From the NCBI RefSeq assembly GCF_036032445.1, contig NZ_CP107932.1, positions 6,760,501 to 6,824,500 on the forward strand: a stretch of 64,000 nucleotides of DNA, given 5' to 3'. Under the pieces are notes generated by a model that had not been told where the DNA came from, did not search any database, and worked only from the letters and a program-made list of their open reading frames with translations. This stretch comes from Nocardia sp. NBC_00416. GTDB taxonomy: Bacteria > Actinomycetota > Actinomycetes > Mycobacteriales > Mycobacteriaceae. The translations under genes and the position numbers were made by a program. Shown here piece after piece: positions 55,607-63,906 of the stretch (its first letter is position 1; each line of letters starts with the position of its first letter).

Positions 55607-55775
55607 TGGGGTCTCCTTCGATGCGCGGGCTTCGCAACCCGTCGACTCCCGTATCGCTGTGGCGGCGATCGTGTTAGCCGCTATCGCTGATCTCGGTGGG
55701 CCGTTGTGGCACACGGCGCGTGGATTACGCCGCACCCGTAGCTCTCTCGGCCCGTTGCCAGATTGGTAAACATAT

Positions 55776-55790
55776 GCCTATTGTAGGCAA
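55776..55790. promoter_or_regulatory. perfect inverted repeat upstream of a hypothetical gene
   Basis: TGCCTA-TTG-TAGGCA lies in AT-rich DNA 50 bp before the gene at 55841 and 170 bp upstream of the divergent secreted protein gene. It looks like an operator; the cognate regulator is not evident, although the MarR protein 1 kb away is a candidate. Confidence 0.55.
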
Positions 55791-55840
55791 ATGATTACTT
55801 TTTTGGCAGACTGCGGAGACCGGCCGATCCGAGTCGTGTC

Positions 55841-56263
55841 ATGACACCCGCCCAGCCTTTCTCGGAGGGCACCGTGCTCATGCCGTGGAAGCCGGGTCCC
55901 CGGGACAGCACCGGCGACCCGGTGTTCGTCAGCGTGACGGACTTCCTGGCCACGTCGGAGGAAGATGTGCAGCGGATCTACGAACTCGGGCTCGAACTGG
56001 GGGACACCTGGCCGGTGATGCAGGGGGCGGTCGGCGTGTGGCTGTGGGGCCGGCCCGCGCAACTGCGCGGCGGTTCGATCTCGGTGTGGGACAGCGAGCG
56101 AGATATGCGGCGCTTCGTGCGGTGGCCGGTACACACCCGGATCATGCGGACCTGGCGTGGTCGCGTGCGCGTGGCCGCCGATTCGTGGCAGGCCGATCGG
56201 TTCGACGTCGCGAGCGTGTGGGAACGCGCCGGGAAGACGATCGAACGGCCGCACGGTGTGTGA
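55841..56263 (+). CDS. hypothetical protein
   Basis: 140 residues. The pattern (PVFVSVTDFLAT, GAVGVWLWGRPAQLRGGSISVWDSERDMRRFVRWPVHTRIMRTWRGR) is like dimeric alpha/beta-barrel (ABM-type) monooxygenase-like proteins, with paired strands and a helix carrying His and Arg. No catalytic residues can be assigned. It has an inverted repeat in its promoter and is convergent with the second P450 gene. Confidence 0.75.
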   Translation: MTPAQPFSEGTVLMPWKPGPRDSTGDPVFVSVTDFLATSEEDVQRIYELGLELGDTWPVMQGAVGVWLWGRPAQLRGGSISVWDSERDMRRFVRWPVHTRIMRTWRGRVRVAADSWQADRFDVASVWERAGKTIERPHGV

Positions 56264-56393
56264 CCGGAAAGCCTGACCCCTTCCGCCGCGACCCGCGCGC
56301 GCCCACACCGTGAATTGCCTTGTCGTACTCGTGGACGAACGCCGTCTCCACCGGCTTTCGGGCCGCCGGACCGGGCTGCCGATCCTCGTGACG

Positions 56394-57647
56394 TCAGCGG
56401 AAAGTGAACGGTGGAGACGGTGGGAATTTCACCGGCAGGGCGGTCAGCGACCGGTGGAACGGGCCCGGTCGCCAGGTCGCTCCCTCGGGCGGCAGGTCCG
56501 ATTCCAGTTCGGGCAGGGCGTCGAGCAGTTGATCGATCGCATCCTGGGCGACGAGGTAGGCAAGTGTCTGCGCCGGGCAGTTGCGTTGCCCCAGGCCCCA
56601 GGAGAGGTGCGAGCGGTTGCCGCGGTGGTCGTCGGATCGGATGGCGGGGTCGTTGTTGCAGGCGGCGATGCTGATGACGACCGGTTGGTGGGCGGGCAGC
56701 CAGACGTCGTCGATCAGGATCGGCTGTCGCGGGTAGGTGATGAGGAAGTTCGCCATGGGCGGGTTGTCGAACAGGACTTCGTCGAGGGCGTCGCGGGTGG
56801 ACAGGCTGCCGCCGAGGACGTGTCCGCCGAACCGGTCGTCGGTGAGGATCAGCAGCAGGGTGTTGGAGATCAGGTTCTGCTGCAGTTCGATCCCCGCGCC
56901 GTAATGACTCGTCACCTGGTGGATCATCTCCACCTCGTCCAACTCGGCGGGATGGCTGAGCAGTAGCGAGGTGACATCGTTGCCCGGCTGGGTTCGTTTG
57001 AGCGCCACCAGTTCTGCCAGGGCCGCTCCGATCATCTGATTGCCCTCGTCGGCATCGACGCCCTCGAACATGGCGGCCATCCCCGCGGCGACGCGCTGCC
57101 CGATCTCCGGTGGGCAGCCGAGCAGCGTGTTGCAGACCTCGAAGGCCAGCGGGAAGGCGTACTGCACCAGGAGATCGGCCCTACCGGTCTGGCAGAAGGA
57201 GCTGATCAAGGGCACGGCGATCTCTTCGACAGCGGCGCGGATGGCGTGCAGATCGATCTCCGCCAGCGCCGTCACATTCGCCTCGCGGTAGCGCTGATGG
57301 TCGGTCCCCGTGCTGCGAGCGGCGATCGGACGCCATTCCATGATGGGCAGTACGGGGCAGTCGGCGGGCATTTCCTGCTGCCAGGCGCGCGGGTCGGCGG
57401 GGAAGTGTTCGTGGTCGTTGAGGATGCGGACGGCGGTCTGATGTTCGATCACCAGGGTCGCGGGGACATCGGGGGCGAGGTCGACCGGGACCATGGCGCG
57501 GTGTTCGCGGCGCATCTGCTGGAAGACCTTGTGCGGGTTCTCGGAGAATTCGGGGGCATAGAGCGGGATCCGGGGACCGCCGTCGGCGAAGGGTGAGCCG
57601 TGGACAGGGCGGATCGGGGCGGTGGTATCGGGCGGCGTCGTGCTCAA
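56394..57647 (-). CDS. cytochrome P450 lacking the ExxR motif (CYP157-like, second copy)
   Basis: 417 residues from TTG 57647, with CTGGAG upstream, the same unusual start arrangement as the paralogue at 52312. Haem ligand Cys357 in WGLGQRNCPAQ. The I helix reads AGIELQQN and the K-helix region DEVLFDNPP, so the oxygen-activating Thr and the ExxR pair are both missing, as in its paralogue. Long stretches are shared, such as GSLSTRxALDxVLF and PAHQPxVISIAACNNDP. The two genes are inverted relative to each other 3 kb apart, pointing to duplication. No conservon genes flank it. Confidence 0.88.
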   Translation of the reverse strand: MSTTPPDTTAPIRPVHGSPFADGGPRIPLYAPEFSENPHKVFQQMRREHRAMVPVDLAPDVPATLVIEHQTAVRILNDHEHFPADPRAWQQEMPADCPVLPIMEWRPIAARSTGTDHQRYREANVTALAEIDLHAIRAAVEEIAVPLISSFCQTGRADLLVQYAFPLAFEVCNTLLGCPPEIGQRVAAGMAAMFEGVDADEGNQMIGAALAELVALKRTQPGNDVTSLLLSHPAELDEVEMIHQVTSHYGAGIELQQNLISNTLLLILTDDRFGGHVLGGSLSTRDALDEVLFDNPPMANFLITYPRQPILIDDVWLPAHQPVVISIAACNNDPAIRSDDHRGNRSHLSWGLGQRNCPAQTLAYLVAQDAIDQLLDALPELESDLPPEGATWRPGPFHRSLTALPVKFPPSPPFTFR

Positions 57648-57955
57648 GGGTTACTCCAGACTGGGTCGCGACGTGTACCGAGAATCCCGAGCGGTTGTCC
57701 CGTCATCTCGGCGCGGTGTAGCAGCTTACGCGAATTCGAGACGAATTATCCTGTGGCAGAACGACTTTGAACAGCACCGGGATGGACCCTTTGTACTGCG
57801 CCGCCGACCGGCGCGGTGCCGTCGTCGCTCCTGCCCGGGCGGCTGGGGGAGCGGCGATATGGCTCGCGGCGGAGCCGCGCCACGCATCCCTGTCTCTGGT
57901 TCCGCAGAACTCTACGTTCGCCGTCCGCCGCTCGCCACGCGAGCAGTCCCCCGGC
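57648..57955. other. intergenic region between P450 and DegT-like genes
   Basis: A 308-bp gap with the promoter of the second P450 gene and the 3' flank of the DegT-like gene. It is GC-rich with only short hairpins (for example GCGGC-GGA-GCCGC near 57865). No gene is seen. Confidence 0.5.
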
Positions 57956-59182
57956 TCAGCGCCGGATGTCGTGGGCCGGGATGGTGGCGGCCAAGCGGCG
58001 GACCTTGTCGAGAGCGTCGAGGAGGTGGGCGGTTTCGATCCAGCGCCCCAGGAACGCCTCGTGTGCTATCACGATGCCCGCCGCGCCGGCCACCTGCTCG
58101 CTCACCGGGCACCGCGCGTCGAGCCCGAGACGCTGGGGGTCCCGGTAACCGCGCAGTCCGGCTACCCAGGTCGGCTCCCGATACGCCACCGGATGCGGCA
58201 GGGAGACCGGTATGCCCTCGGCGATCAGTGCCGTGACGATCAGGTCGGTGCACACACCACCGAACCGCCGGGTATCGATGGTCAGCGGGAGCCCGACGAA
58301 ATTACGGCGGGTGACGCGCGGGTCGGGGTGATGCAACGTGATACCGGCGGCGGTATCGAGACCGGCGCGGAACGCGGCCACCTGTCGTGCCTTGACGGCG
58401 ATCTGGTCGTCGACGCGGCGCAGTTGCGCCTGCAGGACGGCGGCCTGGAACTCGGTGATCCGGTGGTCCCCGCCGAACCCCCAGGCCGCGTCCGCCCGCC
58501 GCCGCCGGCCGCGGTGCACCAGACCGTACAGCCGGTCGGCGAGCCCCGGATCGGAGGTGACGACCAGGCCGCCGGTGCCGGCGACCGGGGACTCGGACTG
58601 CTCGAAGTCGAAGCAGCCGATCCGGCCGAGCGACCCGGCCGCCCGGTTGTTCCATCGGGCGCCGAAGACGTGCGCGCAGTCCTCCACCACGAAGAGCTGA
58701 TGCCGGTGCGCCAGGGCGAGAATCCGTTCCATATCGGCGAGCTGCGCGTAGGCGTGGACCACGAGAATTCCGCGGGTGCGGTCGGTGATCGCTCGTTCGA
58801 CGGCGTCCGGATCGAGGCACCAGGTCTGCGCGTCGATATCGGCGAAGACCGGAACCGCGCCGTTGACCACGACCGCACGCGCCGGTGCGGTCCGGGTGAG
58901 GCCGGGCAGGATCACTTCGTCGCCCGGTTCCAGGTCCAGTGCCGCCAGTGCGAGTTCGAGCGCCGTGGTTGCGCTGGAGACCGGTACGGCATGCTCGACG
59001 CCCAGGTAATCCGCCAGCGCCCCGGCGAGTTCGGCCTCCCGCGGCCCGGTGGTGGACCAGCGGCCGCTGTCGAGCACGTCCAGCAGTGCCCGGCGTTCGC
59101 TGTCGTCGTGCACCGGCCACCGGTACGGCGTGTTGCGCACCGGCACACCGCCGTTGAGCGCCAGACAGTCAGCCGGTCGCAC
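57956..59182 (-). CDS. DegT/DnrJ/EryC1-type protein with PLP lysine replaced by Glu
   Basis: 408 residues with the fold-type I aminotransferase layout of the sugar aminotransferase family: DSGRWSTTGPREAELAGALADYLG, VPVSSATTALELAL, DEVILPGLTRTAPARAVV, FVVEDCAHVFGA, then GCFDFEQSESPVAGTGGLVVTSD. In this last block family members have FSFxxSKxxxxGEGG. Here the Schiff-base Lys is Glu (codon complement at 58592-58594) and GEGG is GTGG. It therefore cannot form the usual internal aldimine and may be a non-PLP binding or regulatory protein, or use an altered reaction. No sugar-nucleotide genes are nearby. Confidence 0.87.
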   Translation of the reverse strand: MRPADCLALNGGVPVRNTPYRWPVHDDSERRALLDVLDSGRWSTTGPREAELAGALADYLGVEHAVPVSSATTALELALAALDLEPGDEVILPGLTRTAPARAVVVNGAVPVFADIDAQTWCLDPDAVERAITDRTRGILVVHAYAQLADMERILALAHRHQLFVVEDCAHVFGARWNNRAAGSLGRIGCFDFEQSESPVAGTGGLVVTSDPGLADRLYGLVHRGRRRRADAAWGFGGDHRITEFQAAVLQAQLRRVDDQIAVKARQVAAFRAGLDTAAGITLHHPDPRVTRRNFVGLPLTIDTRRFGGVCTDLIVTALIAEGIPVSLPHPVAYREPTWVAGLRGYRDPQRLGLDARCPVSEQVAGAAGIVIAHEAFLGRWIETAHLLDALDKVRRLAATIPAHDIRR

Positions 59183-59533
59183 CGGGGGCCTCGGGTCTCG
59201 GGGTCATCCCGGGCTCGTATCGCGCGTGGTCGTGAAACCCGCTGCCGCGCCTCGGAGTTGTGGATTCGTGCCGAGGTCGGTGATCACGCTCGCCTCCGCG
59301 TGATCGGGTCGGGTCGTGGTGGGCGGGACGCCGGAACAGCGCGGGCTCCTGCGGTTCCCGGCCCAGCGACGCCGTAGCCCTCATTCTTCCCCCTGACACA
59401 GTTGTTGTTCCAGCGGTTCCGGATCCGGTTGCCGAAGTCCGTGCGATCGAGATATCCGATGATAGATCCACCGCTCACCGCATGCCCGGAATCGAACGTC
59501 TTCGCCGGACCGGAGATGCCGGCGGACACCGGT
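59183..59533. other. intergenic region with a hairpin upstream of the DegT-like gene
   Basis: This 351-bp gap holds the DegT-like gene promoter. A perfect 8-bp inverted repeat GATCACGC/GCGTGATC with an 8-nt loop (59282-59305) lies 100 bp before that gene's start. A - strand frame at 59284-59529 has no family I know, and I do not call it a gene. Confidence 0.45.
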
Positions 59534-60103
59534 CTACGGGCGCAGGCCGTCGAGGATCACCGCGAGAAGCCTGCGCCAGTCGCCGCTTTCGGTGCGGATC
59601 GTCGCCGACAGGGCGCCGACGACCATGTAGACGTCGGACACCGTGCAGTCGGCACGCAGCGCGCCGGCGGCGCGGTCGCGTTCGATGATCTCGCCGAGCA
59701 CGGTTTCGAGCCGGGTGCGGGTATGGCCCCGGGGTTCGCTCCCGGCCGAGTGCCGCGTCGATTCGATCGCGGCCGACAGCCCCCGATCGGCCGCCAGGAT
59801 CTCGCCGACGTGACGCAGGTAGCGGGCGAGGGCCGGGCCCCGGTCGGCGCCCGACAGGCATTCGCGCCGAGCGAAGTCCTCGATTTCGGTGAACCGCTGC
59901 GCGGCGGCGGCTTCGACCAGTTCTGCGTGGGTGGGGAAGTGGCGGTAGACGGTGCCGATGCCCACGCCTGCCGCGCGCGCGATCTCGGGAAGCTGTACGC
60001 CGCTGCCGTGTTCGGCGAACAGCGACCGCGCGGTGGCGACTATGCGGTCCCGGTTGCGCGCGGCGTCCGCGCGGGGGGTGCGTCGGGGGGCGGGGCTTGA
60101 CAA
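59534..60103 (-). CDS. TetR family transcriptional regulator
   Basis: 189 residues with HTH RIVATARSLFAEHGSGVQLPEIARAAGVGIGTVYRHFPTHAELVEA and a SetR-like helical C-terminus (YLRHVGEILAADRGLSAAIEST). It is divergent from the cupin gene, with a palindromic element between them, and likely represses both. Confidence 0.93.
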   Translation of the reverse strand: MSSPAPRRTPRADAARNRDRIVATARSLFAEHGSGVQLPEIARAAGVGIGTVYRHFPTHAELVEAAAAQRFTEIEDFARRECLSGADRGPALARYLRHVGEILAADRGLSAAIESTRHSAGSEPRGHTRTRLETVLGEIIERDRAAGALRADCTVSDVYMVVGALSATIRTESGDWRRLLAVILDGLRP

Positions 60104-60131
60104 TGTCGTCCTCTCGGGGCTTTCTAGTAAA

Positions 60132-60152
60132 CGGAATAGGAATCCGGTTCCG
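60132..60152. promoter_or_regulatory. possible TetR operator upstream of the cupin gene
   Basis: CGGAA and TTCCG are spaced by 11 nt in the 71-bp gap between the divergent TetR and cupin genes; a nested GGAA-TCCGG-TTCC overlaps it. The layout is typical of a TetR operator. Confidence 0.5.
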
Positions 60153-60174
60153 ATTTTAGTTCGACGGAAGGTCG

Positions 60175-60645
60175 ATGTCCATGTCCGAAAATCGTTTTCG
60201 TGTGCTCGCGGCCGACGAAGTGCGTACCGGCCGGGTCCCGCTACCCCCGGCGTTCGCGGTGAAGGCGCTGACCGGAGATACCGAAGGGCGGTTCTCGCTG
60301 CTGGAGGTCACGCTCGCCCGCGATATACCCCGCCACACCCACCATGTCGCCGACGAGTGCATCTACGTGCTGGACGGTGAACTCGGCGTCGACTTCGCCG
60401 ACCGGACGGTCACCGTGACCGAGGGCATGTTCGTCCTGCTCCCGCACGGCGTTCCACACGCCTTGCGCGCGGTATCGGCGCGGCCACCGCGGATGCTCCA
60501 GATCTCCTCCCCGGGCGGCTGGGAATGCTATCTCGAAGACCTCTTCGAAGCTGGTCCGGCGGTACTCACCGACGGTGCCCTGGACCCGGTGAAGATCAAC
60601 CCGATCGCCGCCCGGTACGACATCCGATACGAGGAGACCGCGTAG
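60175..60645 (+). CDS. cupin domain protein
   Basis: 156 residues; the two ATGs at 60175 and 60181 are both possible, with GGAAGG better spaced for the second. Cupin motif 1 is RHTHHVADECIYVLDGEL (two His and Glu as metal ligands) and motif 2 is PHGVPHALRAV. Single-domain cupins of this kind bind a divalent metal and act as quercetinase-, isomerase- or sensor-like proteins. Regulation by the divergent TetR protein is likely. The reaction is not predictable. Confidence 0.88.
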   Translation: MSMSENRFRVLAADEVRTGRVPLPPAFAVKALTGDTEGRFSLLEVTLARDIPRHTHHVADECIYVLDGELGVDFADRTVTVTEGMFVLLPHGVPHALRAVSARPPRMLQISSPGGWECYLEDLFEAGPAVLTDGALDPVKINPIAARYDIRYEETA

Positions 60646-60667
60646 GCCCGTACCTGCGGTGGGTGCG

Positions 60668-60690
60668 ACCCCGGCCGGTCCGGCCGGGGT
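60668..60690 (+). terminator. hairpin after the cupin gene
   Basis: ACCCCGGCCGG and CCGGCCGGGGT form an almost continuous palindrome (60668-60690) followed by TT, 23 bp after the cupin stop codon. Confidence 0.75.
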
Positions 60691-60843
60691 TTGCGGCGGG
60701 TGGCCGCCGAGGCAGAGAATGGGATCGGCTCGGTGTCGAGCCGCGCACCTGAACCACTACAGCGGGCGGCCGCGAAGACGTCATCCGGAGGGCGCGACCT
60801 GCCGTGAGCAGATCCCAGGTCCGATCGACCGGAGGAGCAGACG

Positions 60844-61659
60844 ATGACACAATTCGCGCCCAGCGACCTCAAGGGCAAGCACAGAGCAATGTGGGCGTCG
60901 GGTGACTACCCGCGGGTAGCCGCCGATGTGATCCCCGAACTCGGCAGGCGCCTGGTCGGCGCCTGTCATATCGGTCCCGGCCGGCGGGTACTGGATATCG
61001 CCGCCGGAGCGGGCAACGCCGCCATACCGGCCGCCGAAGCCGGCGCCGAGGTCGTGGCCAGCGACCTGACGCCCGAATTGTTCGACGTCGGCCGCCGCAA
61101 TGCCGCGGCGGCGGGCGTCCACCTGACCTGGGCGCAGGCCGACGCCGAAGCCCTGCCCTTCGACGACGCTGCGTTCGATGTCGTCATGTCCTGCGTGGGC
61201 GTGATGTTCGCGCCGTTCCACCAGACCGCCGCCGACGAACTGGTCCGCGTCACCAGAACGGGCGGGACGATCGGTCTGGTCAACTGGACACCCAGCGGTT
61301 TCGTCGGCCGCATGTTCGCCGTCATGAAGCCGTTCGCGCCCGCGCCGCCGCCCGGTGCGCAGCCGCCGCCGCTGTGGGGCGACGAGGAACACGTCCGGGC
61401 GTTGCTGGGGGCCCGGGTGACGGACCTGGAAATGCGTCGCGAACACGCCGTCGTCGACTGCTTCGCGGACGGGACCGCGTTCCGGGATTTCTTCAAAGCC
61501 AACTACGGCCCGACGATCGCGGTGTACCGGGCGCTGGCCGGCGAACCGGACCGGACCGCCCAGCTGGACCGGGAACTGTCCGACCTCGGGGCCGCGCACG
61601 ATCTCGGCAACGGGCGGATGGAATGGGAGTACCTGCTGGTCACCGCACAGCGTGCCTGA
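60844..61659 (+). CDS. class I SAM-dependent methyltransferase
   Basis: 271 residues from ATG 60844, with GGAGGAG upstream. SAM motif I is VLDIAAGAGNAA (49-60), followed by an acidic residue at the end of strand 2 (VVASDLTPEL), and ADAEALPFDDAAFDVVMS as motif II/III. It is of the UbiE/Methyltransf_11 type, which methylates small molecules; the substrate is unknown. It stands alone between the cupin and msrA genes. Confidence 0.9.
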   Translation: MTQFAPSDLKGKHRAMWASGDYPRVAADVIPELGRRLVGACHIGPGRRVLDIAAGAGNAAIPAAEAGAEVVASDLTPELFDVGRRNAAAAGVHLTWAQADAEALPFDDAAFDVVMSCVGVMFAPFHQTAADELVRVTRTGGTIGLVNWTPSGFVGRMFAVMKPFAPAPPPGAQPPPLWGDEEHVRALLGARVTDLEMRREHAVVDCFADGTAFRDFFKANYGPTIAVYRALAGEPDRTAQLDRELSDLGAAHDLGNGRMEWEYLLVTAQRA

Positions 61660-61749
61660 CCGCGCCCCCGGTCGCCGGGCCCGGGACTTTCCGGACCCGC
61701 GCACGAGTTGTACCGGGGGGCCGATAATGCGGGGGACGAAGGAGGAAGC

Positions 61750-62262
61750 GTGACCGAAACGCGTAAGGCGATCCTGGCCGGTGGGTGCTTCTGGGGTATG
61801 GAGGAGCTGATCCGCAAGCAGCCGGGCGTGGTGTCGACCCGCGTCGGCTACACCGGCGGGCGCAACGACCACCCCACCTACCGCAACCATCCGGGTCACG
61901 CAGAGGCTGTGGAGATCGTCTACGACCCGGCGCGGACCGACTACCGCGCCCTGCTGGAGTTCTTCTTCCAGATCCACGATCCGACCACGAAGGATCGTCA
62001 GGGCAACGATATCGGGAGCAGCTATCGCTCCGAGATCTTCTATCTCGACGACGACCAGAAGCGGGTAGCGCTGGGCACCATCGTCGACGTGGAGGATTCG
62101 GGCCTGTGGCCGGGGAAGGTCGTCACCGAGGTGACGCCGGCCGTCGAGTTCTGGGAGGCCGAACCCGAACACCAGGATTATCTGCAGCATTTCCCGAACG
62201 GCTACACCTGCCATTTCCCGCGGCCCGGATGGAAACTGCCGAAGCGGCAGACCACCGCGTAG
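61750..62262 (+). CDS. msrA: peptide methionine-(S)-S-oxide reductase
   Basis: 170 residues from GTG 61750, with GAAGGAGG upstream; an in-frame ATG 42 bp earlier gives no family match in the added part. The catalytic Cys is in GGCFWGMEEL, with the typical GYTGG, YRNHPGHAEAVEIVYDP and FFQIHDPTT segments. It repairs methionine sulphoxide in proteins using thioredoxin. The C-terminal region (YTCHFPRPGW) contains a second Cys usable as resolving residue. Confidence 0.95.
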   Translation: MTETRKAILAGGCFWGMEELIRKQPGVVSTRVGYTGGRNDHPTYRNHPGHAEAVEIVYDPARTDYRALLEFFFQIHDPTTKDRQGNDIGSSYRSEIFYLDDDQKRVALGTIVDVEDSGLWPGKVVTEVTPAVEFWEAEPEHQDYLQHFPNGYTCHFPRPGWKLPKRQTTA

Positions 62263-62325
62263 TGCGCACCGCGAGCCGATGAGCCCGGACGGCGCGTCAC
62301 TTCGGTTCGCGGGCGCGACGCGCCG

Positions 62326-63906
62326 ATGAGTACTGTCGGGCGGGTGAGTAGTTGGGCGCGTCGCAGGTTCCAGAGGATCGGCCGATTCGATCAGGCGGTG
62401 GGCGGCGCGGTGGCGGATCTGCCGGCGTCCAAGGTGGATACCGGGCTGTTGCGGCTCACCGCCAGCGCGAACCACAGCGTGTTGTGGATGGCCTGTGCCG
62501 CGGTGCTCGCCAGTCAGAAGGGGTCCACCCGGCAGGCGGCGGTGCGCGGAGTGTTCTCCGTCGCGGGCGCCAGCTTGGTCGCCAATCTGGTGCTCAAACC
62601 CGTTTTCGCGCGGCGTCGGCCGGCCGCGGAACTCATGCCCGCCTACCGGCGGCTCTCCCCGGCGCCCGCCTCGTCGTCGTTCCCGTCGGGGCACAGCGCC
62701 AGCGCGGCGGCGTTCGCCACCGCGGTGGCGATGGAGAGCCCGCGCAGTGCGCTGGTGGTGGCCCCGTTGGCGGCCGCGGTCGCCTACTCCCGAGTGCACA
62801 CGGGAGTGCACTGGGGCTCGGATGTGCTCGTCGGCGCGGCCGTCGGTTCCGGGATCGCGCTGGCCACCCGGCGCTGGTGGCCGGTCCGGGAATCGGACGA
62901 GGCGCAGGCCCGGATCGTCCGTGAAGCGCCGGTGCTCGCGGAGGGCAAGGGGCTAGTCGTGATGGTGAACCCGGTGTCCGGTGACGCCAACTACGACCCC
63001 ACCGACGATATCGCTGCGGCCCTGCCCGCAGCCGTCGTCCTGCGCACCCGTCCCGATATCGACTGTGCCGAACAACTCGAACAGGCCATTGCCGACCAGC
63101 CGGAACCGGTCGCGGCCGTCGGTGTGGCCGGCGGCGACGGTACGGTCGCCGCGGTGGCCGCCCTCGCGCTGCGCCACGGCCTGCCGCTGGTGGTGATCCC
63201 CACCGGCACGCTCAACCATTTCGCCCGTGACCTCGGTGTCTACGATCTGGTCGAGGTCGTCGACGCGACCGGTGTCGGTGAAGCGGTCGCGGTGGATATC
63301 GTCGGTGTCGACTACGGCGACGCGAACGAGACGACTACTCGGCATCTGATCAACACCTTCAGCCTCGGGTCCTATCCGGATCTGGTCCGGCTGCGCGAGA
63401 AATGGCAGTCGCGCTGGGGCAAATGGCCTGCCTTCGCCGCGGCGCTCGTGGTGACTCTGCGCCGGGCCGAGCCGATCGAGATCTACCTCGACGATCACTG
63501 GCAGCGGGTGTGGTTCCTGTTCGTCGGCAACGGTCCCTACCATCCGCACGGCGCGGTTCCCGCCTTCCGGGACCGTCTCGATTCCGGGCTTCTCGATGTG
63601 CGCTGGTTGCGCGCCGATCTGCGCTGGTCCCGGACCCGTGCGGTGGTGGCGTTGCTGCTGGCGGCCATCGGGCACAGCCGGGTCTACGGCGAACGTCAAC
63701 TCTCGGAACTGTTCGTGTACCTGCCGCGCGCCGAGGCGCTCGCCGCCGACGGCGAGGTTTTCGGCAGCGCCACCCATCTACGTTTCTCCACCGCGGGTCA
63801 GCTCACGGTGTATCGGCGCGACGAATCGAATCCGTTGTGGGTGAATCGGAGTCGCCCGCATCACCGCCGGGCGCCCTGGCTGCCCGACGTGTTCCGTTTC
63901 CGCTGA
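62326..63906 (+). CDS. fusion of PAP2 lipid phosphatase and diacylglycerol/sphingosine kinase-like domain
   Basis: 526 residues. The N-terminal PAP2 phosphatase has Lys91-Arg98-Pro99 (KPVFARRRP), PSGH at 120-123 and Ser155-Arg156...His162...Asp166, within membrane segments. From about 208 a diacylglycerol-kinase catalytic domain follows (VVMVNPVSGDANYD, GGDGTVAAVA at 269-278, PTGTLNHFARDLG). This fusion is known in actinobacteria and should dephosphorylate and phosphorylate lipids at the membrane, probably in phospholipid or glycolipid turnover. A GTG 18 bp downstream is an alternative start. Confidence 0.93.
   Translation: MSTVGRVSSWARRRFQRIGRFDQAVGGAVADLPASKVDTGLLRLTASANHSVLWMACAAVLASQKGSTRQAAVRGVFSVAGASLVANLVLKPVFARRRPAAELMPAYRRLSPAPASSSFPSGHSASAAAFATAVAMESPRSALVVAPLAAAVAYSRVHTGVHWGSDVLVGAAVGSGIALATRRWWPVRESDEAQARIVREAPVLAEGKGLVVMVNPVSGDANYDPTDDIAAALPAAVVLRTRPDIDCAEQLEQAIADQPEPVAAVGVAGGDGTVAAVAALALRHGLPLVVIPTGTLNHFARDLGVYDLVEVVDATGVGEAVAVDIVGVDYGDANETTTRHLINTFSLGSYPDLVRLREKWQSRWGKWPAFAAALVVTLRRAEPIEIYLDDHWQRVWFLFVGNGPYHPHGAVPAFRDRLDSGLLDVRWLRADLRWSRTRAVVALLLAAIGHSRVYGERQLSELFVYLPRAEALAADGEVFGSATHLRFSTAGQLTVYRRDESNPLWVNRSRPHHRRAPWLPDVFRFR

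Noticed and set aside
59284..59529. An 81-residue frame upstream of the DegT-like gene
   Set aside because: No family resemblance, a degenerate Arg/Pro-rich C-terminus and no clear ribosome site.
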